In this document: piece after piece, positions 27,953 to 36,800 of the stretch | Numbering within the stretch: position 1 is the first letter of the stretch | Layout: each line of letters begins with the position of its first letter | NCBI RefSeq assembly: GCF_023573145.1 | Contig: NZ_CP097636.1 | Span: 1-64,000, forward strand | Source of the DNA: Aquincola tertiaricarbonis | Lineage (GTDB): Bacteria; Pseudomonadota; Gammaproteobacteria; Burkholderiales; Burkholderiaceae_C | Reading direction: 5' to 3' | DNA: 64,000 nt | The notes under the pieces: generated by a model | Database searches by the model: none | Told to the model about the DNA's origin: nothing | Seen by the model: only the letters and a program-made list of their open reading frames with translations | Program-made: the position numbers and the translations under genes

Positions 27953-28772
27953 TGGCGCTGCGCAGCGTGCGCTCGTAGTCGTCGAACGCCTGCAGGTCGC
28001 CATGGCCGCCCCCCGCCACCGTGTGCAGCGTGGCCCCGGGCAGCAGCCGCAGCAGCGCCTGGCTGTGGGCCAGCGGAATCAGGCGGTCGCGATCGCCGTG
28101 CACCAGCAGCACCCGCAAGCCGCTGCCGGCCAGTTGCTGCAGCGCCTGGTCGGTGCGCAGCGGGTAGCGCAGCAGCGGGCTGGGCACGTAGGGGTACTGC
28201 TCGGCGGCCATCGCCACCATGCTGCGGTAGGGTGACACCAGCAGCAGCAGGTCGGGCCGTTGCGCCGCAGGCAGGCTGGCCGCCAGTTCGGCCGCCAGGC
28301 CGGTGCCCAGCGACCGGCCCAGCAGCACGATGCGCCGGCCCGCATAGGCCGGCGCCACCTGGTCCCAGGCGGCGCGCACGTCGGCCTGCAGCTGGGCCTG
28401 GCTGGCCACCTGGCCGCTGCTCTTGCCGAAGCCGCGGTAGTCCAGCATGAAGACGTCGTAGTTCAGCGACCGGTAGAAGTCGAGGTCGACGAACCAGCGC
28501 TCCAGGTTGCCCGCGTTGCCGTGCAGGAAGAACACCAGCCCGCGTGCGCCGGGCCGCTGCAGCTGCAGGCCATGCAGCCGCGCGCCGGGTACGTCGATGA
28601 ACACCTCGTGCGCATCGGCCGGCAGCGTGTAGCGGTAGTCGGCCGGCAGTGGCGTGGGGCGGAAGATCAGCGACTCCTGCTGCCACCACAGCCAACCCAG
28701 CAGCGCGGCATACACGGACAGCGCCAGCGCCGCCAGGCCCAGCAGCGCCTGGCGCCAGAAGCCGCGCCTCAT
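27933..28772 (-). CDS. Alpha/beta hydrolase, membrane-anchored (BEM46/YfhR-like)
   Basis: A 279-residue protein with one N-terminal hydrophobic helix (about 8-28) and an alpha/beta hydrolase domain. FFLHGNAGN is the oxyanion-hole region, GRSLGTG the nucleophile elbow with Ser, VHGDRDRLIP the acidic region and GGGHGD the catalytic His. This pattern matches the BEM46/YfhR group; the substrate is unknown. Its ATG overlaps the stop of the NnrU gene (ATGA). Confidence 0.88.
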   Translation of the reverse strand: MRRGFWRQALLGLAALALSVYAALLGWLWWQQESLIFRPTPLPADYRYTLPADAHEVFIDVPGARLHGLQLQRPGARGLVFFLHGNAGNLERWFVDLDFYRSLNYDVFMLDYRGFGKSSGQVASQAQLQADVRAAWDQVAPAYAGRRIVLLGRSLGTGLAAELAASLPAAQRPDLLLLVSPYRSMVAMAAEQYPYVPSPLLRYPLRTDQALQQLAGSGLRVLLVHGDRDRLIPLAHSQALLRLLPGATLHTVAGGGHGDLQAFDDYERTLRSAIKALDR

Positions 28773-29347
28773 TGCATCGGCGACACGCCGATCAACCAGA
28801 CGTGCAGCTTGAACAGGAACAGCAGCCAGGCCGCCACGCCCACCACCACGGTGATGGCGGTGCCGGCCAGCGTGCCGGGCGGGTACACGGTGCCTTCGCG
28901 GCGGTCGCGCCGGCGCGAGGCGGCGAACAGCACGATGGACCACAGCAGGAAGCTGCCGAAGAGCAGCACGTCGGCCAGCATGCCGTTGGCCAGCAGGTGG
29001 GCGAAGGCCCATACCTTGACCGCCAGCACCATGGGGTGGTGCAGCCTGGCCTTGATCTGGTTGCGCGGCACGTAGGCAGCGGCCAGCAGTACGAATGCGA
29101 ACAGCGTGAGCAGCGCCGCTGCATGGCGCATGCCGCGCGGCGGCTCCCAGATCAGCACCGGGTCGAGCCGGGCCTGACCATAGCCCCAGACGATGAGCAC
29201 GAAGCCCACCAGCGAGACGATGGAGTAGACCGCCTTCCAGCCGTTGAGGCCCAGCCGCGCCATCTGCCGCTGGCGAAAGCCCTCGGCGAAGATGCGGGTG
29301 GAATGAAGGCCGAGGAACAGCAGCAGTCCGGCGATCAAGGCGGTCAT
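28769..29347 (-). CDS. NnrU family membrane protein
   Basis: A 192-residue integral membrane protein with about five or six hydrophobic helices and the NnrU features LHSTRIFAEGFRQRQMARLG, WKAVYSIVSLVGF and VWAFAHLLANG. NnrU was named from denitrification gene clusters, but homologues occur widely without them and the role is unclear. It leads a two-gene unit with the downstream hydrolase. Confidence 0.85.
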   Translation of the reverse strand: MTALIAGLLLFLGLHSTRIFAEGFRQRQMARLGLNGWKAVYSIVSLVGFVLIVWGYGQARLDPVLIWEPPRGMRHAAALLTLFAFVLLAAAYVPRNQIKARLHHPMVLAVKVWAFAHLLANGMLADVLLFGSFLLWSIVLFAASRRRDRREGTVYPPGTLAGTAITVVVGVAAWLLFLFKLHVWLIGVSPMQ

Positions 29348-29418
29348 GGCGATGGCGCTGTGCGCGTGAGGACGAATGGCGGCATTCTCACCGTTCAACA
29401 CCAACCACGGGAGCAACG

Positions 29419-29919
29419 ATGAGCGAGGGACCCAGCGCAGCCGTGCCGGCCGACAAGCGCTACTACTGGGAAGACTTTCCGGTGGGCCGCGTGCGCCAGT
29501 TCGGCGCCAAGCGGGTGATGCACGACGAGATCATCGATTTCGCGCGGCAGTTCGACCCGCAGCCCTTCCACCTCAGCGACGAAGGCGCGGCCCGGTCGCT
29601 GTTTGGCCGGCTGTGCGCCAGCGGCTGGCACACCTGCGCGATGGTGATGCGCATGATGTGCGACGAGTACGTGCTGGACAGCAGCAGCCTGGGCTCGCCC
29701 GGCATCGAGAACCTGCGCTGGCTCAAGCCGGTGTACGTGGACGACGTGCTGAGCGTGCGCCTGGAAGTGCTGGAAGCCCGCCCCATGGCCAGCAAGCCGC
29801 ATGTGGGCCTGGTGCGCTCCCGCTGGGAGGCGCGCAACCAGCACGGCGAGCCCGTGCTGACCATGGAAGGCTGGGCGATGTTCGGGCGCCGAGCTGCGTT
29901 GGAGGCAGCAGGCGCCTAG
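29419..29919 (+). CDS. MaoC-like hydratase
   Basis: A 166-residue hot-dog protein with the MaoC pattern. YYWEDFPVGRVRQFG is at the start, FDPQPFHLSDEGA holds the catalytic Asp/His pair, and ASGWHTCAM is the central helix. Such proteins hydrate enoyl-CoA thioesters. No other fatty-acid gene is adjacent, so the substrate is open. ATG 29419 follows GGGAG. Confidence 0.9.
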   Translation: MSEGPSAAVPADKRYYWEDFPVGRVRQFGAKRVMHDEIIDFARQFDPQPFHLSDEGAARSLFGRLCASGWHTCAMVMRMMCDEYVLDSSSLGSPGIENLRWLKPVYVDDVLSVRLEVLEARPMASKPHVGLVRSRWEARNQHGEPVLTMEGWAMFGRRAALEAAGA

Positions 29920-29926
29920 CCAGCGC

Positions 29927-30439
29927 TTAGAAACGGGAGCGGTCGGCCGTCAGGGCCATGCCGCCGGCGGGCTGGCCCCGTTCCAGCCGGTCTTCCAGCT
30001 CGCCCAGGGTCGCCGCGATCGCATTGGCGTTCTGCTCGAAGGCCAGGCGCTGGCGGTCTTCCAGCTGTTCCATGCGCTGTACCAGGGCGGCGCGGGTTTG
30101 CTCGCTCGATTGCGCGATGCGCAGCGTCTCGGCCGCAATGAAGCTGCGCAGCTCGGTGAAGCGCGAGGCTTCGGCGGTGTCGGCCAGCTGGCGCTGGGCC
30201 TGCAGGTCCTTGTTCAGGCGGCGCTGTTCCATCAGCAGCGTGGCCTGCAGCGAGATGGCCCAGATCACGAACACCACGCTCAGCAGGGCCACCAGGCACA
30301 GCATGATCAGGCCCAGCGGTGCTTCCACCGTGGTGAAGCCCAGGTACAGCGGCGTGGGGGTGGCAAAAGCCGTCCAGTTCAACAGCGCAAAGCCGCCGGT
30401 GAGCACCAGCACGGCCAGCACGAGCAATGTGCGACTCAT
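29927..30439 (-). CDS. LapA-like membrane protein with coiled-coil tail
   Basis: A 170-residue protein with two hydrophobic segments near the N terminus (about 4-25 and 38-62), resembling the LapA/DUF1049 topology. A long charged, probably coiled-coil tail follows (about 65-150, rich in Gln, Glu and Arg). ATG 30439 is preceded by AGGAGAAG. LapA partners with YciM in lipopolysaccharide control, but that link is not shown here. The glycine riboswitch and dadA lie just upstream in the opposite direction. Confidence 0.72.
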   Translation of the reverse strand: MSRTLLVLAVLVLTGGFALLNWTAFATPTPLYLGFTTVEAPLGLIMLCLVALLSVVFVIWAISLQATLLMEQRRLNKDLQAQRQLADTAEASRFTELRSFIAAETLRIAQSSEQTRAALVQRMEQLEDRQRLAFEQNANAIAATLGELEDRLERGQPAGGMALTADRSRF

Positions 30440-30652
30440 GGTCTTCTCCTTGTGCAGTCGGGCGCGCCGCTTCGCGGCTGCCGGGCTCCGAGTGTCGCCG
30501 CAGCACGGTGTTGCGCCTGTCGGACAACCACCCGTCGATTCCGCCGTTAAACTGCGCGCAGATTCAGGAGAGCGCATGCCCCGCGGCATGCCGCCGAAGG
30601 CGCAACCTCCCATGCACGCTCAGGCACCGTACTGGATCTGTTGATTGGCCGA

Positions 30653-30760
30653 CGCTGGAGAGTGAAGCCCACCGGGCTTCCACCGAAGGAGCAAGGCGCC
30701 ATGCCCGTGAGGGGCCGGCGCTGAATCTCTCAGGTACCAAGGACAGCGGGAGCGGCACGT
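30653..30760 (+). promoter_or_regulatory. Glycine riboswitch
   Basis: The leader contains the glycine-aptamer core. GGAGAG at 30657-30662 pairs with CTCTC at 30727-30731, ACCGAAGGAGCAA lies between, and CTCTCAGGTACCAAGGACAG closes it. One aptamer is clear; the second half (to about 30760) may be a degenerate partner. A hairpin GATCCC-ACA-GGGTC follows at about 30764-30778. It controls the dehydrogenase starting at 30819, so the gene probably responds to glycine. Confidence 0.88.
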
Positions 30761-30818
30761 TCGATCCCACAGGGTCGTTCGTCCTTCCCATTGCATGTTC
30801 TGCCTGAGGTGCTTCTTC

Positions 30819-32111
30819 ATGAAAGTCATCGTCCTGGGCGCCGGTGTCACCGGCGTCACTTCCGCCTGGTTCCTGCAGCAAGCCTGCCACGACGTCACCC
30901 TGATCGACCGCCAGCCGGGCGCCGGCCTGGAAACCAGCTTCGCCAACGGCGGGCAGATCTCCGTCTCGCACGCCGAGCCGTGGGCCAACCCCGGCGCGCC
31001 GATGAAGGTGCTCAAGTGGCTGGCGCGTGAAGACGCACCGCTGCTGTTCCGACTGCGGCCCGATGCGCAGCAATGGCTGTGGGGCCTGCAGTTCCTGCGC
31101 GAATGCACGCCGGCCCGCACCCGCCACAACATCCGCCAGATCGTCAACCTGGGCCTGTACAGCCGCAGCACGCTGCAGCAGCTGCGCGGCCAGCTCAACC
31201 TGCCCTACGACCATCTCACCAAGGGCATCCTGCACTTCTACACCAGCCAGCAGGAGTTCGATGCCGCGCAGGAGCCGGCCCGCGTGATGCGCGAACACGG
31301 CTGCGAGCTGGACATGAAGACGGCCGACGAATGCGTGCAGATCGAGCCGGCGCTGGCCCAGTGCCGTGACCGCATCGTCGGCGGCAGCATGACGCCCAGC
31401 GACGAGTCGGGCGACGCCCACGCCTTCACCCAGGGGCTGGCGCGGCATGCGCAGGCCGCCGGGGTGCGCTTTCTCAACAACACCCGCATCGTGGGTCTGG
31501 AGCGCGACGGCGACCGGCTGCAGGCGGTGCAGGTGGCCGATGCCGACGGCGTGGTGCGGCGCGAGTCGGCCGACGCCTTCGTGCTGTGCATGGGTTCGTA
31601 CAGCGCGGCCTTCGCGCGGCAGCTGGGCATCACGCTGCGCATCTACCCGGCCAAGGGCTACTCGGTCACGCTGCCGGTGATCGACCCGGCCCATTCGTAC
31701 AACGTCTCGCTCACCGACGACGAGTACAAGCTGGTGTTCTCGCGCCTGGGTGACCGGCTGCGCATCGCCGGCACGGCCGAGCTGAACGGCTACGACACCG
31801 CGCTCAACCTAGTGCGCTGCGAAGCCATCGTGCGCCGCACGCGCGAGCTGTTCCCGCAGATGACCGACGGCCAGGGCGCCCGTTTCTGGACCGGGCTGCG
31901 CCCGGCCACGCCGTCCAACGTGCCCTACATCGGCCGCTCGAAGATCGGCAACCTGTTCCTCAACACCGGCCACGGCACGCTGGGCTGGACGCATTCGTGC
32001 GGCTCCGGCCGCGCGATCGCCGACATCGTCAGCGGCCGCGTGCCCGAGCTGGACTTCGCCTTCTGCGGCCTGCCGAAGACCGGCCTCGAAGGTCAGCTGG
32101 CTGCAGCTTGA
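30819..32111 (+). CDS. dadA: D-amino acid dehydrogenase (DadA-like FAD oxidoreductase)
   Basis: A 430-residue DAO-family flavoprotein that oxidises D-amino acids and passes electrons to the respiratory chain. The dinucleotide fold is VIVLGAGVTGVTSAWFL at the N terminus. TSFANGGQIS and the C-terminal GHGTLGWTHSCGSGRAIADI match DadA. ATG 30819 has GAGGTG 8 bases upstream. The glycine riboswitch ahead of it raises the chance that glycine, sarcosine or D-alanine-linked metabolism is involved; the exact substrate remains open. Confidence 0.9.
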   Translation: MKVIVLGAGVTGVTSAWFLQQACHDVTLIDRQPGAGLETSFANGGQISVSHAEPWANPGAPMKVLKWLAREDAPLLFRLRPDAQQWLWGLQFLRECTPARTRHNIRQIVNLGLYSRSTLQQLRGQLNLPYDHLTKGILHFYTSQQEFDAAQEPARVMREHGCELDMKTADECVQIEPALAQCRDRIVGGSMTPSDESGDAHAFTQGLARHAQAAGVRFLNNTRIVGLERDGDRLQAVQVADADGVVRRESADAFVLCMGSYSAAFARQLGITLRIYPAKGYSVTLPVIDPAHSYNVSLTDDEYKLVFSRLGDRLRIAGTAELNGYDTALNLVRCEAIVRRTRELFPQMTDGQGARFWTGLRPATPSNVPYIGRSKIGNLFLNTGHGTLGWTHSCGSGRAIADIVSGRVPELDFAFCGLPKTGLEGQLAAA

Positions 32112-32113
32112 CT

Positions 32114-33331
32114 TCAGTCGCGCCCGAAGGTGCGGTAGCACAGCAGCGCCAACACGCCGGCCAGCGCCATCGCCAAGCCCATGGGCAGGGCGCTGCCGTC
32201 GTTCAGCAGGCCGACGGCGGCCCCGGCCAGGCTGGCCAGCGTGAACTGCAGCGTGCCCATCAGCGCCGAGGCGCTGCCGGCCTGGTGGCCCTGGTGTGCC
32301 ATCGCGCCCGCGGCTGCATTGGCATTGACGAAGCCCAGCGAGCCGACGAAGAGGAACAGCCCCAGCAGCGTGCCCGGCAGCGCCACCGCCGGCCAGTGGC
32401 CGGCCAGCAAGGCCACCGCCAGCACCAGCAGGCCGGCCGCGGCGGTCCACCACAGCGCACGTTGCAGCAGCACCGGCGCGGCCAGCTGCTTCAGCCAGCG
32501 GTGGTTGAGCTGCGAGGCCGCCACCAGCCCGAGCGCATTGGCACCGAACACCAGGCTGTAGGCCTGCGGCGACAGCCCGTGCAGCTGGATCAGCACGAAG
32601 GGCGACGCCGCGATGTAGGCGAACATGCCCGCGCTGCCCAGCCCCATGGCCAGCGCATGGCCCAGGAAGCGGCGGTCGCGGCCCAGGCCCGCATAGGTGC
32701 GCAGCGCCTTCAGGGGTGAAGTGGGGCGGCGGCGAGCCGGCGGCAGCGATTCAGGCAGCACCAGCGCGCAGGCCAGCAGGCCGGCTGCGCCGCAGGCGGC
32801 GAGGATCCAGAACATCATCCGCCAGCCGGCGGCGGCCAGTACCGCCGAGCCGGCCAGCGGCGCCAGCATCGGCGCCATGCCCATCACCAGCATCAGCCGC
32901 GAAAGCACACGGGCGGATGTCTGCGGGTCGAACTGGTCGCGCACCATCGCCAGCGGCACCACCATGCACACGCAGCCGCCCAGCGCCTGCACGAAGCGCA
33001 GCGCGGTGAGCACCGCCACGTCGGTGGCCAGCGCGCAGCCGATGGAGGCGAGCAGGTACAGCGCCAGCCCGGCATACAGCGGTGGCTTGCGGCCGAAACG
33101 GTCGGCCAGCGGGCCGTGCACCGCCTGGCCCAGTGCCATGCCCAGGAAGTAGGCTGCCAGCGTGTACTGCACCTGGCCGGCCGGCACGCCCAGGTCGGCC
33201 GCGATGGCCGGGAACGCGGGCAGGTACAGGTCGATGGACAGCGGCGCAAAGGCGGCCAGCCCGCCCAGCACGAGGATGAGCGACAGCGGCGCCCGGGCGG
33301 CCGGCAGCGCGCCGGCGGTGGATGTGGACAT
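32114..33331 (-). CDS. Bcr/CflA family multidrug efflux MFS transporter
   Basis: A 405-residue transporter with about twelve hydrophobic helices. The family signatures are FAPLSIDLYLPAFPAIA at the first helix, YFLGMALGQAVHGPLADRFGRKP (motif A) and PESLPPARR between the halves. It exports drugs or other small molecules. ATG 33331 gives a normal N terminus; an upstream ATG at 33379 would add 16 residues. It is divergent from a MarR regulator across a perfect palindrome, so it is probably that repressor's target. Confidence 0.92.
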   Translation of the reverse strand: MSTSTAGALPAARAPLSLILVLGGLAAFAPLSIDLYLPAFPAIAADLGVPAGQVQYTLAAYFLGMALGQAVHGPLADRFGRKPPLYAGLALYLLASIGCALATDVAVLTALRFVQALGGCVCMVVPLAMVRDQFDPQTSARVLSRLMLVMGMAPMLAPLAGSAVLAAAGWRMMFWILAACGAAGLLACALVLPESLPPARRRPTSPLKALRTYAGLGRDRRFLGHALAMGLGSAGMFAYIAASPFVLIQLHGLSPQAYSLVFGANALGLVAASQLNHRWLKQLAAPVLLQRALWWTAAAGLLVLAVALLAGHWPAVALPGTLLGLFLFVGSLGFVNANAAAGAMAHQGHQAGSASALMGTLQFTLASLAGAAVGLLNDGSALPMGLAMALAGVLALLCYRTFGRD

Positions 33332-33391
33332 GATGGTGAGCGCCGCGGCCGGCGCGACGGGTGGGGCGAAGCTGGCCATCTTAGCGATAAA

Positions 33392-33410
33392 TGGTTGATG
33401 CAATCAACCA
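33392..33410. promoter_or_regulatory. MarR operator palindrome
   Basis: TGGTTGATGCAATCAACCA is a perfect 19-bp palindrome (arms GGTTGAT and ATCAACC around GCA) in the gap between the MFS and MarR genes. A possible -10, TATCAT, lies at 33420-33425 for MarR. The site would overlap its -35, as expected for autorepression. Confidence 0.8.
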
Positions 33411-33457
33411 AATTCGCCGTATCATCGTTCGACAAGACCAGAACCCCGGAGACCTCC

Positions 33458-33901
33458 ATGCCCGCCCCCCGCCCGGAAGACGATCTGCTGCAGCCGGTGA
33501 TCGACGTGTTCAACGGCTACCGAGGCTGGATGCAGCGGGTGCTGGACGAGCAGGGCATTGCCGCCAGCCCGCTGGACCTGTGGCTGATGGCCGTGGTGGC
33601 CGAGGGCGAGGGCTGCTCGCAGCAACAGCTGGCGCAGGTGACCGGGCGCGACAAGGCGCAGGTCACCCGCATGGCCGCGCGGCTGGTGGAGGCCGGGCTG
33701 CTGCAGCGCGCGCCCGACGCGGCGGACGGCCGCCGCTGGCGCCTCACGCTCACCGACGCCGGCAAGGCCGCGCACCGCCAGATGCAGCGCCAGCGCAAGC
33801 GCCTGGCGGCCACGCTGGCGGCCGACCTCAGCGCCGAGGAGCAGGCCACGCTGACGCGCCTGCTGGGCCGGATGGCGGCGCGGCTGCCAAGCGCTGATTG
33901 A
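33458..33901 (+). CDS. MarR-family transcriptional regulator
   Basis: A 147-residue winged-helix protein of the MarR type. The recognition region is CSQQQLAQVTGRDKAQVTRMAARLVEAGLL (read in parts) and the wing holds DAADGRRWRLTLTDAG. It probably binds the palindrome at 33392-33410 and represses itself and the divergent efflux gene until a ligand is bound. ATG 33458 follows GGAG. Confidence 0.92.
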   Translation: MPAPRPEDDLLQPVIDVFNGYRGWMQRVLDEQGIAASPLDLWLMAVVAEGEGCSQQQLAQVTGRDKAQVTRMAARLVEAGLLQRAPDAADGRRWRLTLTDAGKAAHRQMQRQRKRLAATLAADLSAEEQATLTRLLGRMAARLPSAD

Positions 33902-33941
33902 GGCTCTACAGTGGCGGATCCCCCGAACAAGGATCTGCTGC

Positions 33942-34697
33942 ATGACCACCGTTCTCGTCACCGGCGCCAGCGCCGGCTTCGGACTTGCCATCGCCCAGCG
34001 CTTTCTGGCCGATGGCGCCCATGTCATTGCTGCCGCGCGCCGGCTGGACCGGCTGCAGGCGCTGGCCGAGCAGCACCCCGGCCGCGTGCTGCCGCTGGCA
34101 CTGGACGTGACCGATCGCCCGGCCGCCGCCGCGGCGCTGGCCGCCCTGCCCGCCCCGTTCGCCGAGGTGGACGTGCTGGTCAACAACGCCGGGCTGGCGC
34201 TGGGCCTGTCGCCGGCCCACCAGGCCGACATCGACGACTGGGAGCGCATGATCGCCACCAACTGCGCGGGCCTGGTCAACGTCACCCGGGCCATCGTGCC
34301 GGGCATGGTGGCCCGGGGCCGCGGCACGGTCATCAACATCGGCTCCATCGCCGGTGAGGTGCCCTACCCCGGCGGCAATGTGTACGGCGCCACCAAGGCC
34401 TTCGTGCACCAGTTCACCCACAACCTGAATGCCGACCTGATCGGCACCGGCGTGCGGGCCAGCTGCGTGGAGCCGGGCCTGGTGGGCGGCACCGAGTTTT
34501 CCAACGTGCGCTTCCATGGCGACGACCAGAAGGCCGCCAGCGTGTACGCCGGCACCCAGCCGCTGACGGCCGAGGACATTGCCGACACCGTGCACTGGCT
34601 GGCCAGCCGGCCGCCGCACGTCACCATCAACGCGATCTCGATGATGCCCAACTGCCAGTCGTTCGGGCCGCTGCAGATCAAACGAGGCCAAGCCTGA
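33942..34697 (+). CDS. Short-chain dehydrogenase/reductase (YdfG-like)
   Basis: A 251-residue Rossmann-fold oxidoreductase. The cofactor motif is VTGASAGFGLAIA (TGxxxGxG), followed by NNAG near 85-88, IGSIAG and the catalytic YGATK (Tyr-x-x-x-Lys) near 150. The C-terminal LASRPPHVTINAISMMP fits YdfG-type enzymes, which reduce malonic semialdehyde or oxidise 3-hydroxy acids and serine with NADP. Substrate assignment is by family only. It is 40 bases after the MarR gene. Confidence 0.9.
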   Translation: MTTVLVTGASAGFGLAIAQRFLADGAHVIAAARRLDRLQALAEQHPGRVLPLALDVTDRPAAAAALAALPAPFAEVDVLVNNAGLALGLSPAHQADIDDWERMIATNCAGLVNVTRAIVPGMVARGRGTVINIGSIAGEVPYPGGNVYGATKAFVHQFTHNLNADLIGTGVRASCVEPGLVGGTEFSNVRFHGDDQKAASVYAGTQPLTAEDIADTVHWLASRPPHVTINAISMMPNCQSFGPLQIKRGQA

Positions 34698-34770
34698 TCA
34701 TGGCCCCACCGCCGTGACAGGCAACGGCGGTTGCCACAATGGTCGGACTGCTTCCAACTGCCAGAACAAG

Positions 34771-36003
34771 ATGACACAGCGCCTTTCCGTCGCCAAGGAC
34801 AAGCTCAAGTTCGTGCTGCTCGAAGGCATCCACGCCACCGCGGTGGATGCGCTGCAGGCCGACGGCTACACGCAGATCGTCACCTCGCCCAAGGCCTTGA
34901 CGGGCGACGCGCTGGTCGAAGCCATCCACGACGCGCACTTCCTGGGCATCCGCTCGCGCACCCAGCTCACGGCTGAGGTGCTGCAGCAGGCGCCCAAGCT
35001 GGCGGCGGTGGGCTGCTTTTGCATCGGCACCAACCAGGTCGACCTAGCGGCGGCCATGCACCTGGGCATCCCGGTGTTCAACGCGCCGTTCAGCAACACC
35101 CGCAGCGTGGCCGAGCTGGTGCTGGCCGAGGTCATCATGCTGATGCGTGGCATTCCGCAGAAGAACGCGCTGCAGCACCGCGGTGGCTGGGACAAGAGCG
35201 CCGCCGGCTCCTACGAGGTGCGTGGCAAGACGCTGGGCATCGTGGGCTACGGCCACATCGGCACCCAGATCGGCGTGCTGGCCGAGCAGCTGGGCATGCG
35301 GGTCATCTTCCACGACATCGAGGCCAAGCTGACGCTGGGCAACGCCAGCCAGGTGGCGTCGCTGGACGAGCTGCTGGCGGGTGCCGACGTGGTCACGCTG
35401 CACGTGCCCGAGCTGCCTTCCACCGTCAACCTGATCGGCGCCGAGCAGCTGGCGAAGATGAAGCCGGGCGCGCACCTGATCAATGCCTCGCGCGGTACGG
35501 TGGTGGACATCGATGCGCTGGCCGACGCGCTGGAGCGCAAGCACATCGGCGGCGCCGCCATCGACGTGTTCCCGGTCGAGCCCAAGGGCAACGACGCGGT
35601 GTTCGAGTCGCCGCTCACGCGCTTCGAGAACGTGCTGCTGACACCGCACATCGGCGGCAGCACCGCCGAGGCGCAGGCCAACATCGGCCGCGAAGTGGCG
35701 GCCAAGCTCATCCGCTACAGCAACAACGGCTCCACGGTGTCGGCGGTCAACTTCCCCGAGGTGGCGCTGCCCGAGCACACCGGCCGCAGCCGCCTGCTGC
35801 ACATCCACCGCAACGTGCCGGGCGTGCTGGCGCACGTGAACGAGCGCTTCTCGCAGGCCGGCATCAACATCGCCGCGCAGTACCTGCGCACCAACGACGA
35901 CGTGGGCTATGTGGTGATCGACGTCGACAGCACCACCAGCGACGCCGCGCTGTCGCAACTGTGCGGCGTGCCCGGCACGATCCGCTGCCGAGTCCTCTAC
36001 TGA
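34771..36003 (+). CDS. serA: D-3-phosphoglycerate dehydrogenase
   Basis: SerA oxidises 3-phosphoglycerate, the first step of serine synthesis. The 410-residue protein matches the E. coli-type form. The N-terminal substrate domain has GIRSRTQLT. The NAD domain has GKTLGIVGYGHIGTQIG and the dehydrogenase signature AKMKPGAHLINASRGTVVD. A C-terminal ACT domain (about 335-410) probably binds serine for feedback inhibition. ATG 34771 is chosen to start MTQRLSVAKDK. Confidence 0.96.
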   Translation: MTQRLSVAKDKLKFVLLEGIHATAVDALQADGYTQIVTSPKALTGDALVEAIHDAHFLGIRSRTQLTAEVLQQAPKLAAVGCFCIGTNQVDLAAAMHLGIPVFNAPFSNTRSVAELVLAEVIMLMRGIPQKNALQHRGGWDKSAAGSYEVRGKTLGIVGYGHIGTQIGVLAEQLGMRVIFHDIEAKLTLGNASQVASLDELLAGADVVTLHVPELPSTVNLIGAEQLAKMKPGAHLINASRGTVVDIDALADALERKHIGGAAIDVFPVEPKGNDAVFESPLTRFENVLLTPHIGGSTAEAQANIGREVAAKLIRYSNNGSTVSAVNFPEVALPEHTGRSRLLHIHRNVPGVLAHVNERFSQAGINIAAQYLRTNDDVGYVVIDVDSTTSDAALSQLCGVPGTIRCRVLY

Positions 36004-36006
36004 CTT

Positions 36007-36729
36007 TCAGTCTTCCACATACCCCAGCGCAGCACTGAGCTGCGCTGCCGCTGCCTGCACCGCCGGCCGCTGCGTGGCCGGCCGGTAGCGCGGCGTGGGC
36101 ATGGTGAGCGTGAGCGCGCCCACCAGCTCACCCGAGGCGCCGAACACCGGCGCCGAGATCCCCGACAGCTCGGCCGTGCGGTCGCCCGACAGCGCGCACA
36201 CGCCTTCACGGCGGATCTGTTCATACACCCGGCCGCGCTGGCCGGCAAAGGCCAGCAGCACCCGCCCGCCGACGCCCTTGTCCAGCGGCAGCAGGTCGCC
36301 GGCCTTGGTGTGGTCGCGCAGCACCTGCGGTGAATCCACCCGGTACAGGCACAGGCGCTGGTCGCCCTGCCGCACGTGGAAGGCCGCGCTTTCCTGGGTG
36401 TGCGCCACCAGCTGCTGCAGCACCGGCAGCACCAGCGCCTGCAGCGAGAACGACGACAGGTACACCGCATGCAGCCGCGCCACGCCGGGGCCCAGCGCAT
36501 AGCGGCCATCGGCGCTGCGCGCCACCAGCTGCGCATGCGCCAGCGAAGCCAGCAGCCGCAGCGCGGTGCTCTTGTAGAGCTGGCTGCGTTCGGCCAGCTC
36601 GGCCAGCGAGAGCCCCGCCTCCCCCGCCCGAAAGCAGCCCAGCAGCGACAGTGCGCGATCGACCGCGGCAGCGCCGCCGGGGGCGGCATGCTGGTCGGCC
36701 AGGGAGGCGGTGGCGGCTTTGCGGGGCAT
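36007..36729 (-). CDS. IclR-family transcriptional regulator
   Basis: A 240-residue IclR-type regulator with an N-terminal winged helix (about 20-80; AAAVDRALSLLGCFRAGEAG and YKSTALRLLASL) and an effector domain (GISAPVFGASGELVGALTLT). It is divergent from the HMG-CoA lyase/CoA-transferase pair across a nested palindrome and probably controls them. The stop lies three bases beyond the serA stop in a tail-to-tail arrangement. Confidence 0.92.
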   Translation of the reverse strand: MPRKAATASLADQHAAPGGAAAVDRALSLLGCFRAGEAGLSLAELAERSQLYKSTALRLLASLAHAQLVARSADGRYALGPGVARLHAVYLSSFSLQALVLPVLQQLVAHTQESAAFHVRQGDQRLCLYRVDSPQVLRDHTKAGDLLPLDKGVGGRVLLAFAGQRGRVYEQIRREGVCALSGDRTAELSGISAPVFGASGELVGALTLTMPTPRYRPATQRPAVQAAAAQLSAALGYVED

Positions 36730-36740
36730 CCGGATTAGAA

Positions 36741-36775
36741 TTCTGTTGTACGAACGATCGTTCTATCTTACAGAA
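36741..36775. promoter_or_regulatory. Candidate IclR operator, nested dyads
   Basis: GAACGATCGTTC at 36752-36763 is a perfect 12-bp palindrome. TTCTGT at 36741-36746 and ACAGAA at 36770-36775 form outer arms about the same centre. The site lies midway between the divergent IclR gene and the HMG-CoA lyase gene. Confidence 0.65.
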
Positions 36776-36800
36776 CTTGCAGCCGGAGCGCGAGATTCCC

